From positions 5,301,750-5,365,749 of the forward strand of contig NW_006499705.1 of NCBI RefSeq assembly GCF_000471905.2: DNA of 64,000 nt, written 5' to 3'. Positions 46,611 to 60,939 of the stretch are shown here, in pieces. The DNA comes from Amborella trichopoda (taxonomy: Eukaryota > Streptophyta > Magnoliopsida > Amborellales > Amborellaceae). The number at the start of each line of letters is the position of its first letter. Positions within the stretch are counted from its first letter, which is position 1. Below the pieces are notes generated by a model that searched no databases, was not told the DNA's origin, and saw nothing but the letters and a program-made list of their open reading frames with translations. Both the position numbers and the translations under genes were made by a program.

Positions 46611-46689
46611 ATATATGTTTTTATTGCTTAATCCAATCCGTAAAAGCCTCGACAACCATATACAATATGTGGCCTTTGCTGGAGGGGTG

Positions 46690-47015
46690 AGGTTCAAGAT
46701 GCCCACCTTATATTATATAAATAAAGCACACCTCTAGATTTTTCAGGAGTATACAGTCTTTACAATGGCTTGAAAATTAACGTTCAGCTTTAAGTATGAA
46801 ATTTAAACTTCTAAAAATGTTGTAGATTGAATTGATCTACAATCACTTGAAAATCTTGTAAATAGACGATCTAAATAACTTGTTATAGGATGCACTATTT
46901 TTAGGACTTTAAATTTTTTTATTTTGCTTAAATCCATATATCTCTAGATCAGGATGATCAATTATAATTTTTTAGAACTATTTTTCTATTGGATTTTTTA
47001 TGTGCACCTTCTCAA
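46690..47015. mobile_element. MITE-like element, family B, degenerate
   Basis: The body contains CTAGATCAGGATGATCAATT and a TTTTTTATGTGCACC end similar to 26885 and 28894; the left end is weak. Confidence 0.4.
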
Positions 47016-47261
47016 GGTCCAAAATAATGATATCTACCTTAACCACTAAGAAGGATCGTCATAGTTAAGACTTAGTGACAGTTACTGTTATCATGATATT
47101 ATCATAATAAATTAATGATAATATAATTTACCATAGTCGATTGTCGCTAAAGTTATGATTGATGTCATTAAGCATAAAATTAATATTAAAATAACTTATG
47201 TAAAGTGTTATATAATGTGTTATAGGAATGCCCACGGCCAATGGCATAAGAGTAAAAAATC

Positions 47262-47515
47262 AATATTATTAGGATTGGATCGGTAGTCGATCTAGTTAAA
47301 GATCTGGAATTGTCAAACTGGTCCAACTACTGGTTAAACCGATTAGACCGAATTTTATAAAAAAGATAAAAAAATAAATATTATGATTTAAAATATAAAT
47401 GCATTAAAAAATTTGCCTTTTTTTTTTTATGGCTAAACTGGTTAAAAGCAACTTGTTCAACCAAACAAAAGCAATCATACATTAATTTTGAAGGTGAATC
47501 TGTTGGTTGTCCAAA
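47262..47515. mobile_element. MITE-like element, family C
   Basis: GGATTGGATCGGTAGTCGAT on the left and GGCTAAACTGGTTAAAAGC toward the right, with an AT-rich middle. Confidence 0.45.
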
Positions 47516-47658
47516 TTGTCAATGTGAGTAAAATTTACATAAAAATGTTTATATAAGGTGTGAACCTTATATTGTAGAAATAAAGTGTCTAAAAAATCCA
47601 CCACAAATTATTGGTCGGATGTTGAAAAGCCCTATAATTGATATTCGGACTTCAAGAT

Positions 47659-47868
47659 ATATATAGACACTTAGAAATATTGAAAACAAACAATTTAGAT
47701 AATGTTACAAAATACGCTACTTTTAAGACTTTAAATAGTAGATAATGTTACAAAATACGTTATTTTGAAGACTTTAAATAGAATGTACTATTTAAAGTAT
47801 TAAAAGTAACGTATTTTTTAACATTATCTAAATTGTCTGTTTTCAATATTTCTAAGTGTCTATATATG
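47659..47868. repeat. Long inverted repeat (hairpin) with internal duplication
   Basis: The left arm TATATAGACACTTAGAAATA and continuing text is mirrored by a right arm ending TATTTCTAAGTGTCTATATA. Arms of about 80 bp pair with few mismatches. Beside the loop, a roughly 45-bp block containing GATAATGTTACAAAATACG is directly duplicated. It lies within a larger family-B-like repeat (about 47530-47990). Confidence 0.85.
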
Positions 47869-47995
47869 TGCTTGATGTACACCACTTTTGTAGCTTTCAA
47901 TTTTATAAATAGGTGTGAAAATAAATATTTTAGGCTATTATAAGTAGTTTGGGTACCTCATCTATATATTTTAATAATATTTAGAGGTGCGTTTT

Positions 47996-48425
47996 ACTTT
48001 GTGGTTTATATAAAGTTGCAACCTTAAACAATCCAATTAAGGTACAACTCCAAAATTTATCATAACATGTAATTTTGGTGTACAAAATTCTTAAGATTAT
48101 CTCAAAATCTACTTTGATATCTAATTATAAAATTTTAAACTCCAAAAATAATTAAAATCAAGTAAATCTATAAAGTATGAAAACCTTGAAAATTAATAGT
48201 CTAGATAATGTACTGCAAGATACATTTTTTCTAAAACTAAAAATTATTTTTTTCTCATATCCATGCATTTCGATATCGAAATGATCATTTAGAAGATTTT
48301 CCAACATCAACACAACCTTTTCATATGGAGTTTGAAGTGCACCGATAATTCTATATTTTTACGCTTGAACCTTATATTCTCTCTTCAAAAAAAAAAAAAT
48401 TGCAACCTTTATAACCTTTTTCCAA
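47996..48425. mobile_element. MITE-like element, family B
   Basis: The left end has AAAGTTGCAACCTTAAACAA and the right end TTGCAACCTTTATAACC; the body matches 28894-29280. Confidence 0.65.
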
Positions 48426-48429
48426 ATTA

Positions 48430-51323
48430 GTATTGAAACCCATTTTTTGTGTGGAATACTAGAAACACAATAACCTCATGAAAATTCAAAACCTTATCGG
48501 GAAAGGAAGCGGGCCCCACTGGAATTAACTGCGGTTAACAGCAGCAACGTCGCCATCAGTCCTTTTTCCATTATTTCGCGCTCAATTAATCGCCGATCCG
48601 CTATTATCGGCCCGATTTAAACGAAGCTCACGACTTGCTCCCCAACTAAAGAACATGCCAACTACAAACCGACAGGACGATCTGGGCCGTCCATTTCATC
48701 GTCGCAAGATAGAAACAAAAGGATTATTGTCTTTGGGCAAAAAGACCATATTGGCCCCTATGATATATAGCACATGATATATGGTTATATACTATGATCT
48801 ATCCAACTGCTCATCTAATCTTTAGTTTTCTACAATGATCCATAGAAGGAGAGCTATGCTTACAAGATTCATTGCCATCCAATCCATTAATGGATGGTGA
48901 TGGAGAGACAGCGGAACCACGACATTTACATTATTGTGATTTCTATTCTATCACCATCAATCGTCGTCGATTTCGGCGTCAATCCCCACCGATCTCTGAT
49001 CCTGATCCACATATTTTCCATCACTAGTAATAAACACACCCATCCCTTTTAGAAGTAGGGAAACATATACAAGTTTGGACATATGTCATTTTGGGTCATC
49101 TCACTAATTCCGAAGGTGGTCGTGGATTACATGAAGAAAAATGTGGGGAAATTGTAATTTCTGATACGAATAATGCGCCCAAACCTGAAACTTGTGATTA
49201 GTAGTAAAACATCAATCTTCCTGTTGGAACGGGATTCTATCTTCATAAATTTATCAATATACCTTTTTATGAAGTTTCTTCATAACATCTATATGCTTTT
49301 GGTTTAGGTGGGCAACCTAGCAAATATACCAAAAAGCTGAGAATCCATGTAAAAAGTTGAATGATAAAACCATATACAAATTATAACCAACTAAATAACT
49401 ATAGTAAGAATCATCAATCTCTCGACAAATTAGAGTGATATCCAGTTTGGGAGCATCCAGACAAGGGACTCCAGAGTTCTAAAGCCAAATCGAGTGATTC
49501 TAATTTGGGTTAGTTGTTATTTTGGTCCCTACCAATGTTTTAAAACTCAAATCGATGGGGTGGATCGTTCACCTACAAATTCATGCCAAATGGTTGGATC
49601 AGCTATTTGAGTCATATCCAAATCAATGGTAAAAAAATTAATATTAAAAACATAAAATAATAATTAAAATGAGATTTATATGGTAGGGATTTAAAAGACC
49701 TTGTAAAAATTTTATATAAGGGGCTTTTAAAGGGGACCGAATCGGTTCAGTCACCGGTTCCTATCTGAAATCGGCTATTCCAATCGAAAATCTCCTGGTT
49801 TTGAATACTCGCCCCTGTATTCAACCATACCTCTCCACGTGCTCATAAATCATATTGCACTTCTCTCGTGACTCGTGACTCGTGACTTTACTAACCATCT
49901 TCCTTGCTCAAAAATGAAGGGGCAACATCGTCCTTGAATGAAAAAATAAGGGTATGTAAGGGCAATAAGCTATGCCACGTCATTGAGTTCATTTTCATTG
50001 CGGGACCATAGATCTGCTCATCAGGCTGGCCGTGGGACCCACATGAGCTTGGGATAAAATTAGAATGGAATTTATAAAGGATTGGGTCCCGGTCACATGG
50101 AATGCGTTATTGGAGAAAATACCCTCAACAACAAATTTTTTATCAATTTAATGCATTTGTGATCGATTGTATAAAAGGAAAATAAATAAATATATACATA
50201 GTTTCGTTTGAGTGGTGGAGTAATTTATCATTGTATTCAATAATTTTAAACATTTTTATACTCTTGTTTGCATATGAAGCATATTTTTAATAAAGGTTTT
50301 TTTTATCATTAAGAAAGTGTGAATTGATCCACATGGAACATTAAATGCCACTAATGTGTTATATGTACAAAACAATGGTATAAAAGTATCCAAATTTGTT
50401 GAGTACAAGATAAATTATTCCATAGTGTGAGCACCCTAATATAACACATACACATATATATATATATTATTTAATACGGGCTGAACCGCATTCCTACAAT
50501 ATGCAGTCCCGACATATAAATCATCCATCTTAAATATGGATACAAATAGGTGGTCCATCTACAAAAAAGTGTAACTAATGGTCTACCTGTTTTCCTAATA
50601 TAATTATTATTTCTAGTTTTCATTTTTTTTATTTATATTCATGATTTTCAAGTTATAGATTATATATTCTCTACAAATTAGAATCAAATTATATTTAAAA
50701 AATATATTTATTGTCAAACCTGCATTTCTACAATATGGGGGCTGGCTGTATAGAAACCATATCCATATATATACAAGACTCTTTCTAGTGTCCATTGCCA
50801 AAAAGTGTACAACAATTTTGCCTTGCAACGACTTTTGTAAAGCCGAGAGCCGTCGCGGTTAAAGGCAAAGACCCTTTGATTATCATGGACATGTTATGTC
50901 CGTGACAGTCGCAACAGCTTTAATAGAGCTAATACGATGCGACACCGTCACCGTCAGCAAAAAATTAGATACTTATATACTATTATTTTGTACATGTTAT
51001 TTTATGCATGGAGCTTTTTTTTTTTTAGCAAGAGCAATTTTGGTCATTAAGACGAGTGTGGTATTGTTTACTTGAGTTGTGACATCATCCACCTAAAGCA
51101 TTAAATGCAACTAGTGTGCTTTATGCGGGTGATGTCACACTCATGTGGATAATATCAAATCCCTTTTAATGACCCAAAATGACATTATTAAAAAATTGTT
51201 CAATGTACGAAACAAGTATATAGAAGTTTTCAAATTTTGTTGAGTATAATGATAAATTACTCCATAATGTAAACACCCTAACATAACACACATACATACA
51301 TACATACACATACACACACACAT

Positions 51324-51365
<42 letters not shown>

Positions 51366-53000
51366 CTCTTAAAGCCAAGCCTATGGGCGAAAATACTACA
51401 TAGGACAAGTATACAATAAGATTATTTATCTTTGGTGTAAGATGATCACTATTGATTTTGACTGATAGATATGAAACTAGATGACTGCATTTATTCCAAT
51501 GACCAAGCTCAAATTTCAAAATAAACTTTCTTGAACTTTGTGACACACTTAAGCTATCGGATTTCACATCAAATCGTTGTAAATAATTGTGACATTCTTC
51601 TAGTAAATATACACGTAAAAGTATAGTTTGAGGGTTGGAAAATTAACAATTACGGTAGAAATAGATGTTTAGGTGATTATAAAGCTCTGGCACGGAAAGT
51701 GCAAGATTTAGACCATGTATTTGTTTTGGTTTTCAAAGATTTTAAGGGCTTGAACTACATCTCAAATCATTGCAAATCCATTGTCACTTCAAATTTTAAT
51801 TCAAAGATTTTAAGGGCTTGAACAACATCTCAAATCATTGCAAATCCATTGTCACTTCAAATTCATAAAATTTGAGCTCCAAAAACATAAAAAATAGATA
51901 TTTATTATTATTATTATTAGTTGAAGATTCATGAATGTGGTGGTTTAGATCATACACTTCAAAATTCATATCCAAAATCCATATTGAAGCTGGATTTTGG
52001 GAAGGTGGACTTATTGGAGAAGGTACACCCAGGACACAACTAAACTGTATCTATTTTAGGATGGACATACAATATACATACACTATTTATTTATTTTTTC
52101 TTTTTTCTTTTAATTTTACCTATAAACTACCACAATAGTTATATATGCTACAATTGCACTTGATCTCTGCACATTTGCTTTTACACTATACATTCCAAAA
52201 TATTCCTTTTATTTTAGGCTTAGCTGTAAAATTACCGTAGTAGTTATGCGTGCTAGAATTGTACATCAATTTCAGTATATATCTGTATTATTTTTATATA
52301 TGTTTAGCTAAGTCCGCAAAGCTTTGTTTACCAAACCAGTGGGCCCATTAAGGGGGGGCAGACGCATGTTGTATATGCATATTTAAAAATACAAGCCAAA
52401 TTGTCCTTTTATTTATTTATTTATTTTTTTGAATGTTCAAATTGTTATTTTCATTTTGAGCTTAGTTGTCTAAATTGCCATAGTATTTGTGTATGATTTA
52501 GTTGTGAATGAATTTCACTACTTATATGTATTTTCGAAAAATAGCATATGAGTAGATCAATAGGCTGGATGGCTAAGATTGAACGAGAAAGCGACCACCG
52601 ACAAAATTGCACATGAATATTTTTTCTGAAAGGTTTGGGAGTCTGAAGAGTCCAATTTTTTGTGCACATGTGGATCTCATCTAGCACACCACCCCCCTGC
52701 CTAAAAAAAAGGAAAAAGGAAAAAAAAAATCTTTTTTTCTAAAAAAATTAGGGACCTTATGGACTCCACAATTTGCACACTAGTGGGTCTCAAAAAAAAA
52801 AAAAAGGTAAAAATTGTGCATGGAAAATGTGGGGTTAAAAGTGTTTATCATTCTCAACCATTCAAATTATCTATTTTTCTTCAATCTAAGTCGTCCAGTT
52901 TATACTAGTCAGCTAATAGAATATTTATAACTATCATTTTTTTCCAATATTTAGCTAAGATATATAACGTTGTAAGGGATGCGAACATCCACATGTTGTG
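48430..53000. other. Gene-free region
   Basis: No supported exon was found. The stretch 48490-48720 is less AT-rich than its surroundings but has stops in every frame. A family C copy (49536-49805), a family E copy (51407-51620), a (CATA)n/(AT)n microsatellite (51290-51363) and a tandem duplication (51732-51867) account for part of it. Confidence 0.5.
51732..51867. repeat. Near-identical two-copy tandem duplication, 68-bp unit
   Basis: Copies 51732-51799 and 51800-51867 share TTCAAAGATTTTAAGGGCTT and CAAATCATTGCAAATCCATT with only a few differences, so the duplication is recent. Confidence 0.9.
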
Positions 53001-56000
53001 CATGCTTGAAGGATGCACAAGTATTGTCAAAAAAGGGGGTAACAACACCCTCCAATGATTCACACTAAATCTAGCCTTAGACTTGACAAACGCATGTGTA
53101 TGGTAACTAGTGTTTGGAGGGTGGAAAATCGATGCCTCAAGTAAAAGCAAGGCTGCCACAGGGCCATCCTGAAGCCCGAAAAGTTCATCCGAAAAGCCCG
53201 ACCCAGTCTGAAAAAGTACTATTTAAGCTCGGCCCGGTACATTTTGCTCTCTCTCTTACTGTGAGAGTTTGTCACACCATTAGGTGACATAAAAAGGTGG
53301 GTAGGCAAAAATCTTATAAATGATGGAATGCCACTTAATTTTTGTATTTTTCCTAAACCATCAATTTTGTTTGTAAAGTTGGTTTTTGAAAACTATTATT
53401 TGAAAGTAAATTGGCAAAGATAATGTTTTCAAGAGACTTTATTGGAAAAGATTGATTAGACGTATTATTTGTAAGTGTGAAAATTTCCTTTGTTTCCACA
53501 TTAGTAAAGGTTGTATTACACTTATTCTCGACAACTCGTGAGCATGTCACATTATCACGATCATTATCACGATCAATAAGTTTGCCCTCAAATGGATGGT
53601 TAGGATGTGTATGGTATGGTCTTGCTGTTATGGGATACCCTTGATTGGTGACATGATGTAGGAAAATATCCAGAGATTGGGTTAGAATTTTTTTACAATA
53701 TTATCAAAGGAATCAAAAGATTACAAATTTCACTTGAGGTTGTGCTTTCAACTTTATATATCAATCAAGTACTGGAAAAAATGTTGAGAATTATGAAATT
53801 GCCCATGTTGAGCAATAACAATTAGGCTTACTTATGATAATTTTATTCAAAAAGATCTTAATTGAATGATATAAGTACTTTTTTTTTTTTTTTGGGGGTC
53901 GGGATGGGGGGTTGTAATTACTAAAGTACCTCAAATTGTCTTGACGTATCAATGCTAAATAATGGCAATTTTGTAAATTTTTTACTTTTTTAAGAAGGAT
54001 CTAATTATAATTTATAATTTTTTTACCCCTTTAATGATATTGTGAGGGGTTTTGTTCTCCCCGTAGGGTTTGCAACAAGTCAGGCTAGACCCGAACCTGG
54101 ACTCAAAAGAATTTATGCGATCCGAACCTAGACCCAAAGTTATCGGACCCAGATCCAAACCCGATTGAACCCAACCCAAAAAAATAAAAAATAAAAATGA
54201 AATAAAATAATATATATATATATATATATATATGAATACTATATTAAGTATATACATATATTATTAAAATATTATAAAAACTATATAGTTATTTTTAATT
54301 AATTATTATTAAAATATTAAATAATAATACATTATTTAGGTCAAGTCCACATGGACTCGAACACAGACCCAAACCTAGACCCGAATAGTATTGGACCTGA
54401 ACCTAACCTTCCAGATCCAATTTTTGGACCTATACCCAGACTTGGAACGGGCTAAATCGTCAGGGTCCATGGCCACAACCGTCTGCCCTTTTTATACCAT
54501 GCCTACTATCAACATAAATCGTGCATGTTGTTGTGTCAATTTTACAAGATGTTGGTCCTAAGCATTGCAGTTTTTAAAAGGGCAATGTATGATGAGATTG
54601 TTAACATCAGTCAAAAAAAAGAGTCACACATACGCCAAGCCACCAGATGTAAAATTGGACGGGTAGGATTTGCTGCCGTATATCTAAACAAAGTACAAAG
54701 AAAAATTTCTGACACTGTGAAATGGTTAGTGGTGCGTTACTCCATTTCTGGAAGCTAATGGTGATTGTGACTTTTTAAACTATACAACATATTTTTAAAA
54801 GCTTATTGCCAAAAGCCCTGAGCAACATTGTTTCATGGCATTTGGGTTTCTTGCAAGTGTCTTGAGACCTCTCATATAGAGTGCTCTTAAAATTTATGTT
54901 TTGTGCTAAGGCTATTGGTAATTTGAAAGTAATTGCAATATAAAGCATTTGTATCACCTAATAAAAAAATGACCAAATTTTCTCCACCAGCTAAGAAATC
55001 ACCAAATTATTTTTTTGCTAGTACATCTAATACATAATTGAACTTCGGATATAGTTCAATTGATAACTGCAAAATGATTATTATTTATTGAAAAAGTATA
55101 CAAAGAGACAATTTACTGTTGGTATAAAGAGGTCACGATTATTATTGTTTGTCAAATTTCAAATCGAGCGGTCGTAAGAATGTCATTGACTAGATTCAAA
55201 ATTCAAAAATTAAATTCGCGAACTTCATGACACACTCAAGCCGCCCAATTTGATATCTAATTATTATGAGTAATTATGACCTCCTTATAACAAAAAAAAG
55301 TAGTCATTATTTATTTTTATTTTTTAAGTAAAACATTTTAAAATGACCAAATATCTTATACTGGACATTCTTCTAGCCCTATAAAAAGTATGGTCTACAT
55401 TTTTTCAAACCCTAGAATGCCATCTTCACTAGCACATGTCATGCAGATGAGATGGATTTAGAGACAATTACCTTATGCAATATTTGAAATGAACTAGAAA
55501 AATCAAAATCAGGTGCATGAGCACTCTAAATACATCAACCTGACAAGATGGTTCTTATTGGTAATCACAAGTTCTCCTTATACCAACTTGACCTTGATCC
55601 AAGGATGAAATTTCTTGTCAGTGTAACATTTTGATAAAAAATATTTGAGATCACATCTAACTTTAAAAGATGGTATAAGGTACCCGAATTACTAAAGAGA
55701 ATTAAAGGGATGAGTGAAAGAGATCAAGACTAGCAATTTGATTTATTTTATTTATGGAGAAATGTTGTAAAGGCCACCAACTAGGTGTGCCATCATCATC
55801 ATTTTCAAAACGTTTTACCAATTAATTAGGTCAGCTATACAAATCATGTTCGGTCATTCGGTTCTATTAAGGCCCACCAACTAGAAGTGCCAATTCCTTA
55901 AAAAAAAACTAGCAAACCAAAGGGGGATATGGAGCACCAATTACCAACCCAGGCTAGAAAATGGTGCCCCACCATAACTGGCATTCTCCCTAAGGATGAT

Positions 56001-57371
56001 CAACCATAATTTGGGGGTACATGACTAGCATGGCCATAACCAACTCCTTTTAGAAGTCCTTCAAAAAGAACATCTTCACATCCTAAAATGAGGTTAAGAA
56101 ATATATGGAAGAAAAATTGTCCTTCTGTGCATCAGTTTCTCTGTGGGCACATGACCAGCATGACCACAACTAGCCTCCTTTAAAAAGCCCTTTCAAAACA
56201 CTTCACTTAGCCTCCTTCCATTGGACAGATTTTCATTTAAATGGAACTTTTCTTTTTTGCTCAAGTCCCAAAGAGTAGTACAGTTCCATTGTGGGTTGAG
56301 GACCCAACTGGGATATGGCTCTGGTGCATTCTGGCTACCATGTGCAATGGACCCTAAGAGAGAGTTTTGAGATGCCATATCACCTGTAAGACCTGGCTCA
56401 CCTGTAAGACCTGGCCCCTCAGACCTTGAAATGAGCCATTATCCATCAAGGCTCACAAAAATTACTCTACCATGCTAGCTAGTAGGCAACTAAAGAAAAG
56501 GCACATGCAAGGTCAACATTTAGAGAGTAGTGGAAACGGGCTAGGGTTGTTGCGGTAGTACTCGTACATCACCACGTTGTGATTTTCATTCTTACTGATG
56601 TTATTCCATTAATACTTTAAAAAAACTAACTTTTAAATTATTTGAAAAAACGGTTATCTTGTACATATCTTCATTTCCTCCAAGTAACGCAAGGGAGCCT
56701 TACTAAGCAACCATTGGTGCTTGAATTGTGGAATTTGTGGGGGAGAGGAGAAGAAATACGAGAATTCACCCCAATTGGATAAAACTTGCTTTCTTTTTTT
56801 GAGCTTATATTGCACTCTTGTAGGAGCACACTATATACTTAGTCCCTCGGGCAGAATACCACTTGGGAAGGACCTTTTTTTATTTAAAGGTAGTATTAGA
56901 TCCACTTTAGAATCATGGACATATTAACTTTAAGAAAAACAAGAAACGATTTTGTTTTCCTAAATACTTTGATCTAACAGTTCAAATATTAAACAGGCTC
57001 TATTAGTCCTCCAATATTATTTTCCTAAAGAAGATGTATATTTTGAGGTCCTAAAAATACTCCTAGAGAGGTTTAGCAAGGGAGTAAATGTTCATATGCT
57101 CCCCCAGGAGCATGTAATCTCTTCACTTCTTTTTTTTTCTAGCAAAGCAACTTTACACAAATTCCACTATGAAAAAATGCAGCTCTTCTCTATAAATTCC
57201 AACCGAAAGTTCCCCACTATAGACACTAGAAAGGGACTCAACAAGTCAACTTGCAAACCTCAGATACAATCCAAGCTAATAAACTTAATCACAAACTCAT
57301 AAATGGTGACAACTCTTCCAATTCTACTGAAATAGGAACATCTCAAAATGGAAACGAGCTATTCAGGACAA
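53000..57371. other. Gene-free region
   Basis: No supported exon. It contains a family D copy (54050-54490, with an (AT)n tract at 54211-54233), a family E copy (55094-55320) and a loose direct repeat around 56020-56210 (AACTCCTTTTAGAAGTCCTT and TAGCCTCCTTTAAAAAGCCC). Confidence 0.5.
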
Positions 57372-57764
57372 GGGTGCAGTTTGTATAGAGCCTAGGCTCT
57401 AAACCATCAAATTAGAGCCTACCTTCAAGTAGTATCGAGAAATGTGGTTTCAATACTGGAAATATTTGTGATAGCTTTAAAATATATTTTTAGTTTTATT
57501 TAGGAATTTTAAAGCTTAAAAAATAGCGTAGATCGACGTATCTATGAAAGCTTGAAATATTGAAAAATGATGGCCAAAAAATGCATTACAAAATACATTA
57601 TTTTCAAAATTTGAAATCCATTTTTTTTCTTATGTCCGTGCATCTTGATGTCGAGATGATCAATTTCAGGATATTTGAGCATCAAAACAATCTCTTCTAA
57701 TAGATTTTTTGAGGTAGGCTCTAATTTAATTGTTTAGCCTCAGTTCTATATAAACTTCTCCCTC
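57372..57764. mobile_element. MITE-like inverted-repeat element, family A, copy 4
   Basis: The ends are GTGCAGTTTGTATAGAGCC and a right end with TTAGCCTCAGTTCTATATAA; the body matches 43635-44022 in the same orientation. Family-typical AGAGCCTACCTTCAA and GAGGTAGGCTCTAATTT are present. Confidence 0.75.
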
Positions 57765-58690
57765 TGGACAAACCCAATTAATTACCACCCAAAACATTCC
57801 ACCAGCTTCATATACCAACAATGGAAAATTCCAACTTTGGAAAATTCCTATGAATTCTCTACATCAAAATCTTGTTCGCTCTAAATTTTTTTTCTCTCTC
57901 TAGTTTTGTGAGGGGCACACCCCACCTCTTAGGCTCTCTCTTTCTAGCATGGCCTAAGGGGCACGCCCCATCAAGGTTTTTTTTTTTTCTCTCTCTCCCT
58001 CTCATCTTGCTTATAACCTAAGGGTTGGGTAGTATTAAGAAGATGATATCCTTGATTAGGTCTTGAGGGTTTTGAACCTAAAGTCTAAAAGTCTAGTGAT
58101 AAAAAATAGTTCATAGTTCCATTGAAGGGCTTGTCCTAAACTTGCTTTCCCGGTTGAGATTGAAAGTTGATCGTTGATCATGTGCTATCATATGGTGTGA
58201 CTCTGTGTAGGGTGTAATAAACCCGGTTGAGTTAATCTCCAGCATATCTTTTGTTTCTTGCATATTTAATTACATTGTCTTTGTATTCCCAAGCATATGA
58301 AGTAGTGGTTAATTTTTTTGTTTAAAAAAAATTGGTTTAGTGGCATCAAGGTTTTAAGATATTTTATTTTGAAACATGAAGTATTGTAATAAGACTACTT
58401 GTAAATGATTTTTATCAAAATAAAAGAGATAAAAAATAAAAAAATAAAAATACATATACCCCGACAAGATTACATTGGCCTTTCTCTCAGCTTTATCCAA
58501 ACCTCATCCTTTTCGAAAAGGATCACAAGGAGAAAGGCAAAAGTACAAGTATTGTCCCATTGCTCAATAAAATGTGAGCAAATTTCCAATGTATTTGTAA
58601 CTCAAGACATCTCATGATACTTGCCTTTCTCATTCAATAGTGTCATGAGTAGTTCAAAAGTTACATTCTTACCTCTCACCCATTATTATT

Positions 58691-59015
58691 TAGGGGTGGC
58701 AATGGATCGGACCCGAAAAAATAGATAGGATAGGGATCGGGATCAGGACCGGGAACTGGACCTAAATTCGAGGGACCTTGGCCCGAAAATATACTGTAGC
58801 ACCGGACCTAGACCTAGACCCGGACCCAGACCCAAACCTAGCCAGATCCGATCGAACCTGACCCCAAAAAATTAAAATATCTATGTGTTAAATTGTATTT
58901 AAATATATTTCATATATTGGGATCCAAAAATATTATCGGACCCGAGCCACCGGGTCCAATCTTTGGACCCATATCCGGACCTGGATCGGGTCCGAGTCCA
59001 TTGCCACTTCTACTA
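58691..59015. mobile_element. MITE-like element, family D
   Basis: The ends are TTTAGGGGTGGCAATGGATC and GTCCATTGCCACTTCTA, clear inverses, with GGACCCGGACC-type text between them. Confidence 0.7.
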
Positions 59016-59687
59016 TTATTGTTGTGTGATCAGAAAAGGTAAAGCAAAAGTTCAAAGAAATTCCGCCACCTCATGGAAAAGTATGAATAATGGCTCTTTG
59101 TACCCAAAGGTAAAGAGCACATGATTTCACTTCATCTTTAAGCAAGACTTATAATCATGAAAAGTACTTGACACAAGACAAGGCCAGGCAAAAGCCTTGG
59201 CCTTTGCCATTTATTAATATTTGGATGAATGCAAGCCCTTTCATGGAAGGGAGAAGTTATAAGGGCAGAATTATGGTTCTTGGACCCTTATGCTTTCTCT
59301 TTCATAGTATTTTTTGGACCCTTATGCACCCTCTCTCGTGGTTTCTGGACCCTTATGCTCTCTCTCTCTCTCTCATGCACACGAACTTTCACAAAACCTT
59401 ACTCTCCCTCTTAGAGGCAAATTATGGCTTTTGAATATGCTTCCTCTCGCCCCCCGCCCAAAAAAAATAAATAAATCAACAAAAACTCGTTCTCTATCTT
59501 TGCAATTTTTATACATTTTTCGTTTTTGCGAAAAGTAGTCTATGTATCTGGGGATGCATTTTTACATTTATGTCCGAGGTATCAAACGTCCATCTTTAAG
59601 GCATATGTGAAGTTGTGGCCCCTCCTAAAACAAGAAAATGAATAAAAATATTTTCCAAAAAGTTATCTTTTTTTTTAGCTTTTAATT

Positions 59688-59798
<111 letters not shown>

Positions 59799-60220
59799 TA
59801 GTAATGATCTCCATGTTACATAGTTATATATATCTAAAAATTAGGTCCAAAATCCATCTAAAGAATGGATTAAAAAGAGGGGCTGCATGTCTACATGTAA
59901 CCTTGTCCTGTTTTTTTTAAACCACAAGAAGCATCTCCAGTAGTTTTAGACAAGTCAAAAGATTTTATGCTCCCGCAGGAGCAAATCTTCCGTTCACTCC
60001 TAAAACCTTGTCTAGGAGAATTTAAGACCCTGATTTTAGGAAAGAAAATTCTTCAACCTGGCAAAAAAGAAGAAGGTGTACATTGTCTACCTGTGCCTTC
60101 AATGATCAGCGTATTACAATAGAAAGATTGTTCAATTTTGGACCGTCAGATGTAAGTATTTATCAATTAAATATTTAATTAAAAATTGAAGGATATTCAT
60201 CCAATAATTTAAAACAGAAA

Positions 60221-60720
60221 AAAGTTTACATAAGTGTGAGGCTTTAGACAATCAAATTGGGGCGCACCTAAAAACATTTCAGTAGAAGATGTTGTTTTCA
60301 TGCCCAAATATCTTCAATTTGATCATCTCGACCTCAAGATGCATGGACATGAGAAAAAAATGGATTTCAAGTTTTCAAAATAGTGAGCTCATTTGGCGGG
60401 GCGAGATCTCATTGAGTGAAGGAGAGCTGCATGAGTAAGGCTCTTGGTAGAGAGCTTCGCTGTTTCGCACCTATGCAAGTTCAAGTGAGAGTGGTTCAGT
60501 TCATCTTGTAATGTTGTTTTGGATGGTCAATTTTCAAGTTTCATATAGATCTGTTTGATCTACATTATTTTTGTAGCTTTAAATTTTATAATTAGATATG
60601 AAAATATATTTTATGGCTATCAAAAATATTTTCAGTATTAACACCATACTCTTCGAAAATATTTGAAGATGCGATTTACTTTGATTATTTAGAGCCTCAG
60701 CTCTATACAAACCGCACCCT
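60221..60720. mobile_element. Family A MITE-like element carrying an insert, copy 5
   Basis: The outer parts match family A, with ends GGCTTTAGACAATCAAATTG and TTAGAGCCTCAGCTCTATAC. Between about 60386 and 60510 there is a roughly 125-bp segment not present in the other copies. Confidence 0.65.
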
Positions 60721-60939
60721 TCAAAAAACCGTCGACCTTTTCGTATATAAAATCGTTCTAGACATAGTGTATATTGTCTCTAGAGGGAGGACGCTACATT
60801 ATAATAAATTTTTTATCAAAATAGCCTAACTCGTGAACTAATTAAAATTTTACCTATCTATTCACCCAATTTTTTTTCTTACCGATTTCCAACTATCACA
60901 TTTGATTCGATGGACTTTTCCATATCAAATAAAAGGATG

